A DNA stretch of 44,731 nucleotides from an uncultured Acidobacteriota bacterium (GTDB lineage: Bacteria; Acidobacteriota; Thermoanaerobaculia; Gp7-AA8): positions 1 to 44,731 of the forward strand of contig CALMZP010000111.1 in NCBI GenBank assembly GCA_937870635.1. The letters are read 5' to 3'. A program made the position numbers and the translations under genes. A model generated the notes under the pieces. The model did not search any database, was not told where the DNA came from, and saw only the letters and a list, made by a program, of their open reading frames with translations. Shown here one piece after another: positions 6,548 through 14,256 of the stretch (position 1 is the first letter of the stretch; every line of letters starts with the position of its first letter).

Positions 6548-7564
6548 ATGGTCATCGTGATGCAGAAGGCAGCTCCCGAAGAAAAGATCGAGCGCGTGAT
6601 GGCGGAGCTGACCCGTCGCGGCTTCGACGTCCACCGTTCCACAGGCGCCGACCAGACCGTCCTCGGCGTCGTCGGCGACGTCGCTTCGATCGACTCCCGC
6701 GAATTCGAGCTGTTCGACGGAGTGCAGGAAGTCGTCCGTGTCAGCGAGCCCTACAAGCTTTCGAGCCGCACATTCCGCCCCGAGAACACGATCGTCAAAG
6801 TGAACGGCTGCGGGATCGGCGGGAAGGAAGTGGTGGTCATGGCCGGGCCGTGCACGATCGAGAACGAGCCCCAGCTGTTCGAGACCGCGCGCGCCGTGGC
6901 CCGGGCCGGGGCGAAGGTGCTTCGCGGCGGCGCCTGGAAACCGCGCACGTCACCTTATGCGTTTCAGGGCATGGGCATCGAGGGGTTGAAGCTCCTGCGC
7001 GCGGCGGGAAAGGAATTCGGCATGGCTACGGTGTCCGAGGTGATGGAGATCAGCCAGATCGAACCGGCGCTCGAGTATGTGGACATCATCCAGATCGGCG
7101 CGCGCAACATGCAGAACTTCAACCTGCTGTCGGCGGTCGGTCAGACGAGAAAGCCGGTGCTGCTCAAGCGAGGTATGTCAGCGACGATCCAGGAGTGGCT
7201 TCTCGCAGCTGAATACATCATGGCCGGCGGCAACTATCAGGTGATCCTCTGCGAACGGGGCATCAGGACGTTCGAGACGTACACGCGGAACACTCTGGAC
7301 ATCTCGGCGATCCCGGTCATCCAGAAACTCTCGCACCTGCCGATCATCGTCGACCCGTCTCACGCCACGGGACGGCGCGACAAAGTCATGCCGCTGGCCC
7401 GCGCCAGCGTTGCGGCCGGCGCCGACGGGCTTCTGATCGAGGTGCACGTCGATCCCGACAAGGCACTCTGCGACGGACCGCAGTCGCTGTATCCGGAGGA
7501 CTTCGTCCATCTGATGGACGAGCTGAAGATCATCGTGCCGGCGGTGCGGAGGACATTGGGATAG
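6548..7564 (+). CDS. aroF: 3-deoxy-7-phosphoheptulonate synthase (DAHP synthase), type I-beta
   Basis: Condenses phosphoenolpyruvate with erythrose 4-phosphate, the first committed step of the shikimate pathway. The 338-residue protein has an N-terminal ferredoxin-like regulatory domain (about 1-70), as in the Thermotoga-type enzyme, where it mediates feedback by Tyr/Phe. The TIM-barrel catalytic domain follows and carries VVMAGPCTIE, VLRGGAWKPRTSPYAFQG, PVLLKRGMSATIQEWLLAAEY, ILCERGIRTFE and IIVDPSHATGRRD. It lies directly after chorismate mutase. Together they feed prephenate to TyrA, which is encoded convergently just downstream. Regulation appears double: allosteric through the N-terminal domain (family knowledge) and transcriptional through the leader (inferred). 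Confidence 0.95.
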   Translation: MVIVMQKAAPEEKIERVMAELTRRGFDVHRSTGADQTVLGVVGDVASIDSREFELFDGVQEVVRVSEPYKLSSRTFRPENTIVKVNGCGIGGKEVVVMAGPCTIENEPQLFETARAVARAGAKVLRGGAWKPRTSPYAFQGMGIEGLKLLRAAGKEFGMATVSEVMEISQIEPALEYVDIIQIGARNMQNFNLLSAVGQTRKPVLLKRGMSATIQEWLLAAEYIMAGGNYQVILCERGIRTFETYTRNTLDISAIPVIQKLSHLPIIVDPSHATGRRDKVMPLARASVAAGADGLLIEVHVDPDKALCDGPQSLYPEDFVHLMDELKIIVPAVRRTLG

Positions 7565-7582
7565 GGAACGAGCCATCCAACC

Positions 7583-7646
7583 GATTTTGGATTTTGGATT
7601 TTGGATTTTGGATTGGTAAGAAAATCCAAAATCCAAAATCCAAAAT
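7583..7646. repeat. Inverted heptad-repeat element, unit TTTTGGA (second copy)
   Basis: TTTTGGA runs at 7583-7614 are followed, after a short loop (GGTAAG), by TCCAAAA runs at 7621-7646, forming a long hairpin. It is almost the same as the element at 5974-6042, in the same orientation. It fills the space between the convergent 3' ends of aroF (7564) and tyrA (7652), where it could act as a bidirectional 3'-end structure. No canonical T-tract terminator is present here. Confidence 0.9.
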
Positions 7647-7651
7647 GCCTT

Positions 7652-8389
7652 TCACTTTCCTCGCACCTCGTTCCCATACAGCCTCTGCGCGCGCTCGAAA
7701 TCCTCGGCGCCGATCGACCGCATCGTGTCCCACAGCTGCTGGGCGGCGACGGAGATGTTTTCGTTGTTCTGGTCGAGGATCGGTTCCCAGACGGCGTAGC
7801 TGCTCCCGGCGAGGCGCAGCATCGACTTCGCGCCGCTGCCGATGAACCGCGGATCGACGCCGTCGAGAAGTGATCCGAGCGCCGTGGCGACGACCTGCGG
7901 CAGATGACTCGTCAATGCCATGACGCGGTCGTGTTCCATCGCATCGACGACGACCGCTTCCGCCCCGGTCGCGGCGATCAGGGCCATCACCTTCTCGTCG
8001 GTGCGGTTCACAAACCACGGCCGCTTCACGAACAGCTCCGCGTCCGCGACTTCGAGGCCGCGATGCTGCGACCCGGCGAACGGGTGGCCGGCAACGAAAT
8101 TCACGTCCGCCGCAGCATCGAGCAAAGGGCCCATCACGCCGCTGACCGACGTCACTACGCTGTCTGTTCCTCCGAGCGTGGCGAGCTGAGCGCGCGCGAC
8201 ATCGGATGGTGTGGCCAGGACGATGATCTCGCCCTCGAGGCGCTCCTGCATGTCGTCGGCCGCGCCGGCGGCACGTGCCGCGGCCAGGGACACGTGCGGA
8301 TCGACGAAGCTGACGTGCCATCCGCGGGCTCGCAGCGCCTTTCCGAGCGATCCGCCGATGAGCCCGAGGCCGGCGATGACTACGTCCAC
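7652..8389 (-). CDS. tyrA: Prephenate dehydrogenase
   Basis: Oxidatively decarboxylates prephenate to 4-hydroxyphenylpyruvate for Tyr synthesis. The 245-residue protein starts with a Rossmann motif (G7-L-G9-L-I-G12-G). Asp30 at the end of strand 2 suggests NAD rather than NADP. The family's substrate-binding GHPFAGS segment is at about 101-107 and the C-terminal helical part includes EHDRVMALTSHLPQVVATAL. It is slightly short for the family (often about 280) and has no ACT domain. The start is GTG 8389; the ATG a few bases upstream is in another frame. A TACAAT box (8401 to 8396 on the minus strand) lies six bases before it, so the mRNA may be leaderless. It is convergent with aroF. Confidence 0.9.
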   Translation of the reverse strand: MDVVIAGLGLIGGSLGKALRARGWHVSFVDPHVSLAAARAAGAADDMQERLEGEIIVLATPSDVARAQLATLGGTDSVVTSVSGVMGPLLDAAADVNFVAGHPFAGSQHRGLEVADAELFVKRPWFVNRTDEKVMALIAATGAEAVVVDAMEHDRVMALTSHLPQVVATALGSLLDGVDPRFIGSGAKSMLRLAGSSYAVWEPILDQNNENISVAAQQLWDTMRSIGAEDFERAQRLYGNEVRGK

Positions 8390-8395
8390 GGGGGC

Positions 8396-8409
8396 ATTGT
8401 AGATAGAAT
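8396..8409. promoter_or_regulatory. Back-to-back -10 boxes of tyrA and the M20 operon
   Basis: Only 30 bases separate the tyrA start (8389) from the M20 hydrolase start (8420). The minus strand has TACAAT at 8401-8396, six bases before the tyrA GTG. The plus strand has TAGAAT at 8404-8409, ten bases before the M20 ATG. Each matches TATAAT in five of six positions. Neither gene has a Shine-Dalgarno sequence in this space, so both transcripts are probably leaderless. The two boxes are two bases apart, so simultaneous RNA polymerase binding is unlikely. Clear -35 boxes are not visible. Confidence 0.5.
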
Positions 8410-8419
8410 CGCGCGCCCG

Positions 8420-9436
8420 ATGATCGACCCCGTCGCGCTGGCGCGCCAGCTCATCGAAATCCCCTCGACGACCGACAGCGAAGCGGCAGTCGGCGAGTTT
8501 CTGGAAAGGGAGCTCACGGCGCTTGGTTATGCCTGCCGCCGCCACGCAGTCAGCGCGACGCGGTTCAACCTTTTCGCCGCAGCGGGCGGCCGGCCGCGCG
8601 TGATTCTCAATTCGCACATCGACACGGTCCCGCCGTGGTTCGCGCCTCGCGAAGACGCCGACTATCTGTATGGCCGGGGCGCCTGCGACACGAAGGGTGT
8701 CTACGCGGCGATGATCGCGGCGGGCGAACGGCTGAGGAGCCGCGGGATTCGGGACTTCGCTTTTCTTTTCGTCGTCGGCGAGGAGACCGACTCGATCGGG
8801 GCCAAGATGGCCAACACGGAGTTCGCCGGGATCGGATCCGAATTCGTCGTGGTGGGCGAGCCGACCGAATCCACCTTTGCGAGGGCATCGAAGGGTGCTT
8901 TCACCTGCACGGTCCGGTTTGAAGGCATCGCCGGTCATTCGGCGTATCCCGAGCGCGGAGATTCGGCGATCACGAAACTCGCCGCGGCAATTGCCGACAT
9001 CAACGCCGCCGACTGGGGCACTCACGACGTCCTCGGCCAGGCGACGGTGAACATCGGCGTGGTGCGCGGCGGCGTGAAGCCGAACGTGATCGCCGGCGAG
9101 GCGGAGGCGGAGATGATCTTTCGTCTCGTGACCGATCCGGACGACGTGCGCAACCGGCTCGAAGCGATCATTGCCCGCCACGGAGGGCGGATCGTGAAGG
9201 GTGCCGGCAATCCCCCACAGTTCATGACGGTGCCGGAGGGCGTCGCGTCGCGCGTCGTTGCGTTCAATACCGACGTGCCTCACCTGCGAACGCTCGGGAA
9301 ACCGCTCCTTTTCGGACCGGGGTCGATCCTCGATGCACATGGGGCCGAAGAACGGATCGCGAAGAAAGATCTTCTCGCGGCCGTTGGGACTTACGAAGAG
9401 ATGGTTGTCTCGTTGCTGGAGGGCCGGGTTGCCTAA
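8420..9436 (+). CDS. M20-family metallohydrolase (ArgE/DapE-like)
   Basis: A dinuclear zinc amidohydrolase of the M20 family, which includes acetylornithine deacetylase (ArgE) and succinyl-diaminopimelate desuccinylase (DapE). The 338-residue protein shows the metal ligands and catalytic residues: H66 and D68 (NSHIDTVPPW), D90 (GRGACDTKG), E121/E122 (VGEETDS), E147 (VGEPTE) and a final His in SILDAHGAEE. The lid domain contains the GHSAYPERG segment expected of the family. The substrate cannot be settled from sequence; the PPW and FARASKGAF segments look more ArgE-like. The start ATG 8420 is chosen over longer frames that run antisense into tyrA. The next gene overlaps it by 8 bases. Confidence 0.85.
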   Translation: MIDPVALARQLIEIPSTTDSEAAVGEFLERELTALGYACRRHAVSATRFNLFAAAGGRPRVILNSHIDTVPPWFAPREDADYLYGRGACDTKGVYAAMIAAGERLRSRGIRDFAFLFVVGEETDSIGAKMANTEFAGIGSEFVVVGEPTESTFARASKGAFTCTVRFEGIAGHSAYPERGDSAITKLAAAIADINAADWGTHDVLGQATVNIGVVRGGVKPNVIAGEAEAEMIFRLVTDPDDVRNRLEAIIARHGGRIVKGAGNPPQFMTVPEGVASRVVAFNTDVPHLRTLGKPLLFGPGSILDAHGAEERIAKKDLLAAVGTYEEMVVSLLEGRVA

Positions 9437-10619
9437 GTTCGATCATGAGGTCTATCTCGTCGCAGCGGTCCGCACGCCGATCGGCAAGTTCGGCGGCGGA
9501 CTGGCGTCTCTGACCGCGCCGCAGCTGGGAACGGTGAGCGCGCGAGCGACGGTCGAACGATCGGGGATCGATCCGGCAGTGATCGACGAAGTGATCTTCG
9601 GCAACGCGCGTCAGGCGGGTGTCGGTCCGAACGCGGCTCGGCAGATCGCGATCCGCAGCGGACTGCGGCACGAAGTGCCGGCGTACACGGTGAATCAGGC
9701 CTGCGGATCGGGGCTCCGCTCGATCATGAATGCCGCCGACCAGATTCGTCTCGGTCAGGCCGAGGTCATCCTGGCCGGGGGGACCGAGTCGATGTCGAAC
9801 ACACCTTATCTGTTGACGCGGGCACGTTGGGGGATGCGCATGGGCAATGGCGAGCTCACCGACGGAATGATTCGCGATGGGTTCATGTGCCCGCTCGCCG
9901 ATGAGATGATGGGCTCCACCGCGGAGACGCTCGCCGACCGTTATGAGATCTCGCGCGAGGAACAGGATCGCTTCGCCGTGCAGTCGCAGGTCAAAGCGTC
10001 GCGTGCGTACGAGGAGGACCGGTTCGCGAATGAGATCGTCCCGGTGACGGTTTCAGGGAGGAAGGGCGACGTCACGATCGATCGCGACGAGCATCCGCGA
10101 TTCGATGCGTCGCTCGACAGCATGGCCAGGCTGGAGCCGGCGTTTCGGAAAGGCGGGACGGTGCACGCCGGCAACTCGTCAGGTGTTACCGATGGTGCCG
10201 CGAGCATGCTCGTGGCCAGCCTGAGCGCGTTGAGACATCACAGACTTCAGCCGATGGCGCGAGTGGTCGGATACGCGCAGGCGGGAGTCGATCCGAGGAT
10301 CATGGGCATCGGTCCCGTTCCGGCGACGCAGCGTCTGCTGAAAGACGTCGGATTGACGCTCGATGAGGTCGACCTCATCGAGTTGAACGAGGCGTTTGCG
10401 GCGCAGGTGATCGCCTGCGACCGCGAGTTACACATGGATCACTCGAAACTCAACGTGCACGGCGGCGCGATCTCCCTCGGTCATCCCATCGGATGCACCG
10501 GTGCGCGGATCACCACCACGCTCCTGCACGCCATGCAGTCGCGCGACCGCAAGCTCGGGCTGGCGACGTTGTGCATCTCCGGCGGGATGGGCCTGGCGAT
10601 GATCGTGGAGAAGTGCTGA
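9429..10619 (+). CDS. Thiolase (acetyl-CoA C-acetyltransferase)
   Basis: Condenses two acetyl-CoA to acetoacetyl-CoA or the reverse. The 396-residue protein is full length for the family. The nucleophilic Cys92 (NQACGSG), His352 (GGAISLGHPIGCTGAR) and Cys382 (CISGGMG) are all present, as is the NEAF motif. The start is TTG 9429 with a GGAGGG Shine-Dalgarno sequence at 9418-9423; it overlaps the M20 stop. The upstream in-frame ATG (9258) would lie deep inside the M20 gene. It is the second gene of an operon with an amidohydrolase, TatD and a glycosyltransferase, which gives no clear pathway. A second thiolase is at 33309-34487. Confidence 0.92.
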   Translation: MPKFDHEVYLVAAVRTPIGKFGGGLASLTAPQLGTVSARATVERSGIDPAVIDEVIFGNARQAGVGPNAARQIAIRSGLRHEVPAYTVNQACGSGLRSIMNAADQIRLGQAEVILAGGTESMSNTPYLLTRARWGMRMGNGELTDGMIRDGFMCPLADEMMGSTAETLADRYEISREEQDRFAVQSQVKASRAYEEDRFANEIVPVTVSGRKGDVTIDRDEHPRFDASLDSMARLEPAFRKGGTVHAGNSSGVTDGAASMLVASLSALRHHRLQPMARVVGYAQAGVDPRIMGIGPVPATQRLLKDVGLTLDEVDLIELNEAFAAQVIACDRELHMDHSKLNVHGGAISLGHPIGCTGARITTTLLHAMQSRDRKLGLATLCISGGMGLAMIVEKC

Positions 10620-10623
10620 GGCG

Positions 10624-11391
10624 ATGCGCTTCACGGATTCTCACTGTCACCTGACCATGTCCGAGGCTGTGTCCGGACTGGAGCGGGCGCGCTCAGCCGG
10701 CGTCGCCGGATTCGTCGTCCCTGCCACGAAGCTGGAGGACGCGGCGCCGGCCGTTGCCGTCGCTCATCAGCATGACGATGTCTGGGCAGCGGTCGGTTTC
10801 CATCCGCATGAGGCAAAGGATTGCGATGATGCGGCGTTTGCGGAGATCGAACGCCTGGGCGAGGACGACCGTGTCGTGGCCATCGGCGAGGCTGGTCTCG
10901 ACTATCACTACATGCATTCACCGCGCGACGTGCAGCGCGACGTCTTCATGCGTCATATCGCCCTGGCGAAGCGCCTCGATGTCCCGATCATCATCCACAA
11001 CCGTGAATCGACCGCGGATCTCCTCGAACTTCTCGCGACGGGCGAAGCGAGAGGGATACGCGGAATCCTGCACTCGTATACCGAGGATCTGGAGACGGCG
11101 AGGAAGCTGATCGGGTGGGGACACGTGATCTCCTTTTCCGGGATCGTCACGTTCCGAAGCGCAGAAAGCCTGCGCGAGGTGGCGAAGGCGCTGCCGCACG
11201 ACCGGGTCCTGATCGAGACGGATACGCCGTATCTCGCGCCGGTCCCTCATCGCGGCAAAGAGAATGAGCCGGCATTCGTCATTCGCGTCGCCGAGCTTCT
11301 GTCGAATTTGTGGGGAACGACCGTCGAGGAAGTGGCTGCTCAGACGACCGCAAATTTCGAGTCCGTGTTCTCCGTTAGACTGCCGCGATGA
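10624..11391 (+). CDS. TatD-family metal-dependent hydrolase
   Basis: TatD proteins are TIM-barrel metal-dependent DNases, active on 3' ends of DNA and linked to DNA repair or quality control. This 255-residue copy has the metal ligands of the family: DSHCHL (5-10), AIGEAGLDYHY, IIHNRESTADLLELL, a late His and IETDTPYLAP. The usual GVLHCFSG segment reads GILHSYTED, a mild variation that keeps the His. It starts four bases after the thiolase stop and overlaps the next gene by ATGA, so it is firmly inside this operon. Confidence 0.92.
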   Translation: MRFTDSHCHLTMSEAVSGLERARSAGVAGFVVPATKLEDAAPAVAVAHQHDDVWAAVGFHPHEAKDCDDAAFAEIERLGEDDRVVAIGEAGLDYHYMHSPRDVQRDVFMRHIALAKRLDVPIIIHNRESTADLLELLATGEARGIRGILHSYTEDLETARKLIGWGHVISFSGIVTFRSAESLREVAKALPHDRVLIETDTPYLAPVPHRGKENEPAFVIRVAELLSNLWGTTVEEVAAQTTANFESVFSVRLPR

Positions 11392-12113
11392 CGCCCGATC
11401 TCTCCGTCGTGTTTCCCGTGTACAACGAGGAGGAAAACGTCCCAATCCTCCTCGGCGAGATTGCGCGGGCTCTCGACGGAAAAGGATGGACCTACGAGAT
11501 CGTGGCCGTCGACGACGGATCGTCGGACCGTAGCCTGAGTGTGCTCAGAGAGAGCCGGGCGCGGTACCCGACTCTTCGAATCCTCGCGCTGGAGAAGAAC
11601 AGCGGGCAGACCGCTGCGCTCGACGCCGGATGGCGCGCCGCGCGCGGCCGTTTCGTCGTGTCGCTCGATGCAGATCTCCAGAACGATCCGGCGGACATCC
11701 CCGCGATGATGCGCAAGCTCGAGGAGAGCGCATCCGACATGGTGATCGGAGTCCGTGTAAACAGGCGGGACACGTTTGCGCGCAGGATCCAGTCGAAGAT
11801 CGGGAACGGCGTCCGGAACTGGATCACGGGCGACAAGATCACCGACACCGGCTGCTCGCTCAAGCTCGTCCGCCGCGAGGCAATCGACCGCGTGCACCTC
11901 TTCACCGGGATGCACCGCTTCCTCCCGACGCTGGTGCGCATGGAAGGGTACCGAGTGGTGGAGATGCCGGTGAACCACCGGCCCCGCCAATTCGGAGTCT
12001 CCAAGTACGGCGCGATGAATCGCGCGTTCCGCGGCCTGGTCGATTGTCTTGCGGTCCGCTGGATGGGGAAACGAAATCTTCGCTATCGCGCGAGGGAAGA
12101 AGGCTCGTCATGA
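11388..12113 (+). CDS. Glycosyltransferase family 2, dolichol-phosphate-mannose synthase-like
   Basis: A soluble GT2 (GT-A fold) of 241 residues resembling Dpm1/ArnC-type enzymes, which transfer a sugar from a nucleotide donor to polyprenyl phosphate. Seen motifs: SVVFPVYNEEENVP (N-terminal), VAVDDGSSDRS, the metal-binding SLDADLQNDP with a DxD, TDTGCSLK and RFLPTLVRMEGYRVVEMPVNHRPRQFGVSKYG. The C-terminal membrane helices of ArnC-type enzymes are missing, but the next gene encodes a small membrane protein that could supply them or flip the product. It overlaps tatD and the next gene as ATGA at both ends. Confidence 0.9.
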   Translation: MTPDLSVVFPVYNEEENVPILLGEIARALDGKGWTYEIVAVDDGSSDRSLSVLRESRARYPTLRILALEKNSGQTAALDAGWRAARGRFVVSLDADLQNDPADIPAMMRKLEESASDMVIGVRVNRRDTFARRIQSKIGNGVRNWITGDKITDTGCSLKLVRREAIDRVHLFTGMHRFLPTLVRMEGYRVVEMPVNHRPRQFGVSKYGAMNRAFRGLVDCLAVRWMGKRNLRYRAREEGSS

Positions 12114-12430
12114 CCCTCGATCCGCGGAGCTGGGACTTCTGGGTCGCCTTCGGACTGGGCGGCCAGCTCCTCTTCGGCTCCCGCTTCATCGTGCAGTGGA
12201 TCGCCTCCGAGCGTAAGAAGGCCAGCCACATCCCCATCGTGTTCTGGTACCTCTCGCTGTCCGGCGGAATCGTGACGACGGTCTACGCGGTTCATCGCCG
12301 TGACCCGGTCTTCATCATCGGACAGGGCGCAGGTCTCGTCGTCTACGTTCGAAACCTGATGCTCATCTACCGTCATCGCGACCATGCTCACGAAGGAACA
12401 CGAGTCGACACTCCTGCGGATAGCCCGTGA
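12110..12430 (+). CDS. Small membrane protein with lipid-A-disaccharide synthase N-terminal-like (LAB_N) domain
   Basis: A 106-residue protein with three hydrophobic segments (about 10-28, 43-60, 67-86) and the conserved pattern FGLGGQLLFGSRFIVQWIASERKKASHIPIVFWYLSLSGG..YAVHRRDPVFIIGQGAGLVVYVRN. This is the LAB_N domain, found at the front of some LpxB proteins and as stand-alone small proteins next to GT2 enzymes. Its position straight after a Dpm1-like GT2 (ATGA overlap) suggests that the pair makes and moves a lipid-linked sugar for envelope glycan modification. That role is inferred. No LpxB catalytic part is attached. Confidence 0.85.
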   Translation: MTLDPRSWDFWVAFGLGGQLLFGSRFIVQWIASERKKASHIPIVFWYLSLSGGIVTTVYAVHRRDPVFIIGQGAGLVVYVRNLMLIYRHRDHAHEGTRVDTPADSP

Positions 12431-12929
12431 ATCGATCGACGGCCAACTGCGGGGACTCCACACGCGCATCGACATCGCTGCGTACGACCCGCCACTCCAG
12501 CGCCCCGCCGGCGCATTCGTAACCCTGAAGACGCGGGGCGGCCAGCTGCGCGGCTGCATCGGATCGATCGTTCCGGTTTCACCGCTTTGTGAAGCCGTGG
12601 CCACGAGCGCTTTGAGCGCAGCCTTTCGCGACCCCCGCTTTCATCCCCTGACAGCCACCGAGTGGCCTCATATCGGTCTGGAGATCTCGGTCATGGGGCC
12701 GATCCTTCGAGTCACGGACGTCCAGGAGATCGTCTGCGGTCTGGACGGGCTCATCGTGAGCCGCGGTCATCGCGCCGGGTTGCTGCTGCCGCAGGTGGCG
12801 ACCGAGTACGGGTGGGATCGCGAGACTTTCCTCTCTCACACATGCCTCAAGGCTGGGCTCGATCCGGACTCCTGGCGCTACGAAGACGTCAGAATTGACC
12901 GGTTTCGAGCTCATGTTTTTGGTGAGTAA
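12384..12929 (+). CDS. AMMECR1-family protein (AmmeMemoRadiSam system protein A)
   Basis: A 181-residue AMMECR1-domain protein with the family signature LRGCIGSI (about 55-62), preceded by GAFVTLKTRGGQ and followed by the AFRDPRFHPLT block and LLLPQVATEYGWDRETFLSHTCLKAGL. The biochemical role is not settled; in many genomes it is linked to a Memo-like protein and a radical SAM protein, neither of which is in this window. The reading frame overlaps the LAB_N gene by 47 bases. A later start would remove conserved N-terminal sequence, so the overlap is probably real. Last gene of the operon that starts at 8420. Confidence 0.88.
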   Translation: MLTKEHESTLLRIARESIDGQLRGLHTRIDIAAYDPPLQRPAGAFVTLKTRGGQLRGCIGSIVPVSPLCEAVATSALSAAFRDPRFHPLTATEWPHIGLEISVMGPILRVTDVQEIVCGLDGLIVSRGHRAGLLLPQVATEYGWDRETFLSHTCLKAGLDPDSWRYEDVRIDRFRAHVFGE

Positions 12930-13046
12930 GAGACTGATAATTAGAGAGTTAGCAGAGTTTACATCCCACTCGCAATAACACCGGGGCCCACAGGGTTCTG
13001 ACAGCCACTGATTGAGACTTTCTGATTCTCAATAACTGTGACCCGG

Positions 13047-13994
13047 ATGAAAAAACCCAACCTCACAGAACGTCTGACGGCCCGGCTGGCCCGCGCGAAC
13101 CAGAAGGCATCGCGGAACCGCCTGATCAAGCTCCTCGGCACCCGCGGAGCGGCGACGGTCATCCTGGGAACAGCGCTCTCCATCGGCGGCCTGTCCGAAA
13201 GCTTCAGCGACGTCCATTTCCTCGTCGACAAGAAACTCGACAAGGTCGAAGTCGTGAAGCGCCAGGGCGACGAGACGACGGTTGTTGCCACGCTCGGCGA
13301 CGGCTTTACCGGAAACAGCGTTTTCAAGCTCTCGCGCGTTCTTCCTGACCGGTATGTCAGCCGCCAGCTCTCCCTGTTTGATGAGAGCGTATGGGTTCCG
13401 GACCTTGCCACTCTTGCAGAGATCGAGAAGGCCCCTGACGTTTTCCACAAGGAAATGTCGAGGATCAACGATTCGATCCGTCGCGAGTTTTTCGAGACGT
13501 CGTCCGAGGCAATTCGCCGCGACTACTTCGTGAAGTCGATGCCGTACGGCGATCTGATCCACCGCAAGGCCGAGAAGTACGACGTCGACCCTGCTCTCGT
13601 GGCCGCCGTCATCGAGCAGGAGTCTCGTTTCAAGAGCCGCGCTCGCTCCCATGTCGGTGCCAAAGGCCTCATGCAGCTGATGCCCCGTACGGGCCGCTGG
13701 ATGGGTGCGCGCGACCTCTACGACCCCGAGCAGAACGTCGACGCCGGCGTCAAATACATCAAGTACCTCCACAGGCGCTTCGACGGAAACCTGAAGAAGA
13801 CCCTGGCCGCCTACAACGCCGGTGAAGGCAACGTGAAGCGCTACGGCGGCATCCCCCCGTTCCGCGAGACGCAGACCTACGTGAAGAAGGTCATGAAGAA
13901 CTACGACCGCCGTAGCAAGCAGCTCAAGCAGTTCGAGCAGGAACGCGTCGTCGGTTCAGGCCGCCTCAGCGAAGACGCCGTCGCCGCCAGGTAG
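13047..13994 (+). CDS. Lytic transglycosylase, SLT domain
   Basis: Cleaves peptidoglycan glycan strands non-hydrolytically. The 315-residue protein has a basic N terminus, a hydrophobic segment (about 36-50) that probably anchors it or exports it, a divergent middle region and a C-terminal SLT domain (about 163-290). The catalytic Glu192 is in VIEQESRFKSRA, followed by GAKGLMQLMPRTG, the NVDAGVKYIKYL block, LAAYNAGEGNVKRYGGIPPFRETQTYVKKV and a basic tail. ATG 13047 is used; a GTG three codons earlier (13038) is equally possible, and no clear Shine-Dalgarno sequence is seen for either. The 117 bases before it (12930-13046) show nothing certain. Confidence 0.9.
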   Translation: MKKPNLTERLTARLARANQKASRNRLIKLLGTRGAATVILGTALSIGGLSESFSDVHFLVDKKLDKVEVVKRQGDETTVVATLGDGFTGNSVFKLSRVLPDRYVSRQLSLFDESVWVPDLATLAEIEKAPDVFHKEMSRINDSIRREFFETSSEAIRRDYFVKSMPYGDLIHRKAEKYDVDPALVAAVIEQESRFKSRARSHVGAKGLMQLMPRTGRWMGARDLYDPEQNVDAGVKYIKYLHRRFDGNLKKTLAAYNAGEGNVKRYGGIPPFRETQTYVKKVMKNYDRRSKQLKQFEQERVVGSGRLSEDAVAAR

Positions 13995-14000
13995 GTGGAG

Positions 14001-14250
14001 TGCTTGGTGCTTGGTGCTTGGATCTGAGTGCTGAGTGCGCACGTCACCTGAGCTGCGAAGACAGCGAAGGGCCTCAATCGACGCGATCTTCGCATCCTGA
14101 GGTCCTTCGGCGTCTGCGCGCCTCAGGATGACGGGGGGCTATACACTCGCCGCAAGCACCAAGCACCAAGCACCAAGCACCAAGCACCAAGCACCAAGCA
14201 CCCAGCACCAAGCACCCAGCACCCAGCACCCAGCACCCAGCACCCAGCAC
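14001..14250. repeat. Heptad-repeat element with units TGCTTGG and CAAGCAC/CCAGCAC around a conserved core
   Basis: Three TGCTTGG units (14001-14021) are followed by a central segment with a TCCTGAGG..CCTCAGGA inverted repeat (about 14094-14129). After it come 14 exact 7-base units at 14153-14250: seven CAAGCAC, one CCAGCAC, one CAAGCAC, five CCAGCAC. The left units are the reverse complement of the right ones. The segment just before the right array (14123-14151, TCAGGATGACG...CACTCGCC) also occurs before the right array of the element at 34488-34614, whose units differ. With the promoter at 14257-14290 this accounts for the 334-base gap between the transglycosylase and the LysM gene. Confidence 0.92.
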
Positions 14251-14256
14251 TCGAAT

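Noticed and set aside
9258-9428. Upstream ATG extension of the first thiolase
   Set aside because: It would overlap the M20 gene by about 180 bases; TTG 9429 with a good Shine-Dalgarno sequence gives the normal family length.
14153-14250. Possible CRISPR array
   Set aside because: Units are 7 bases and directly contiguous, with no spacers, and no cas genes are present.
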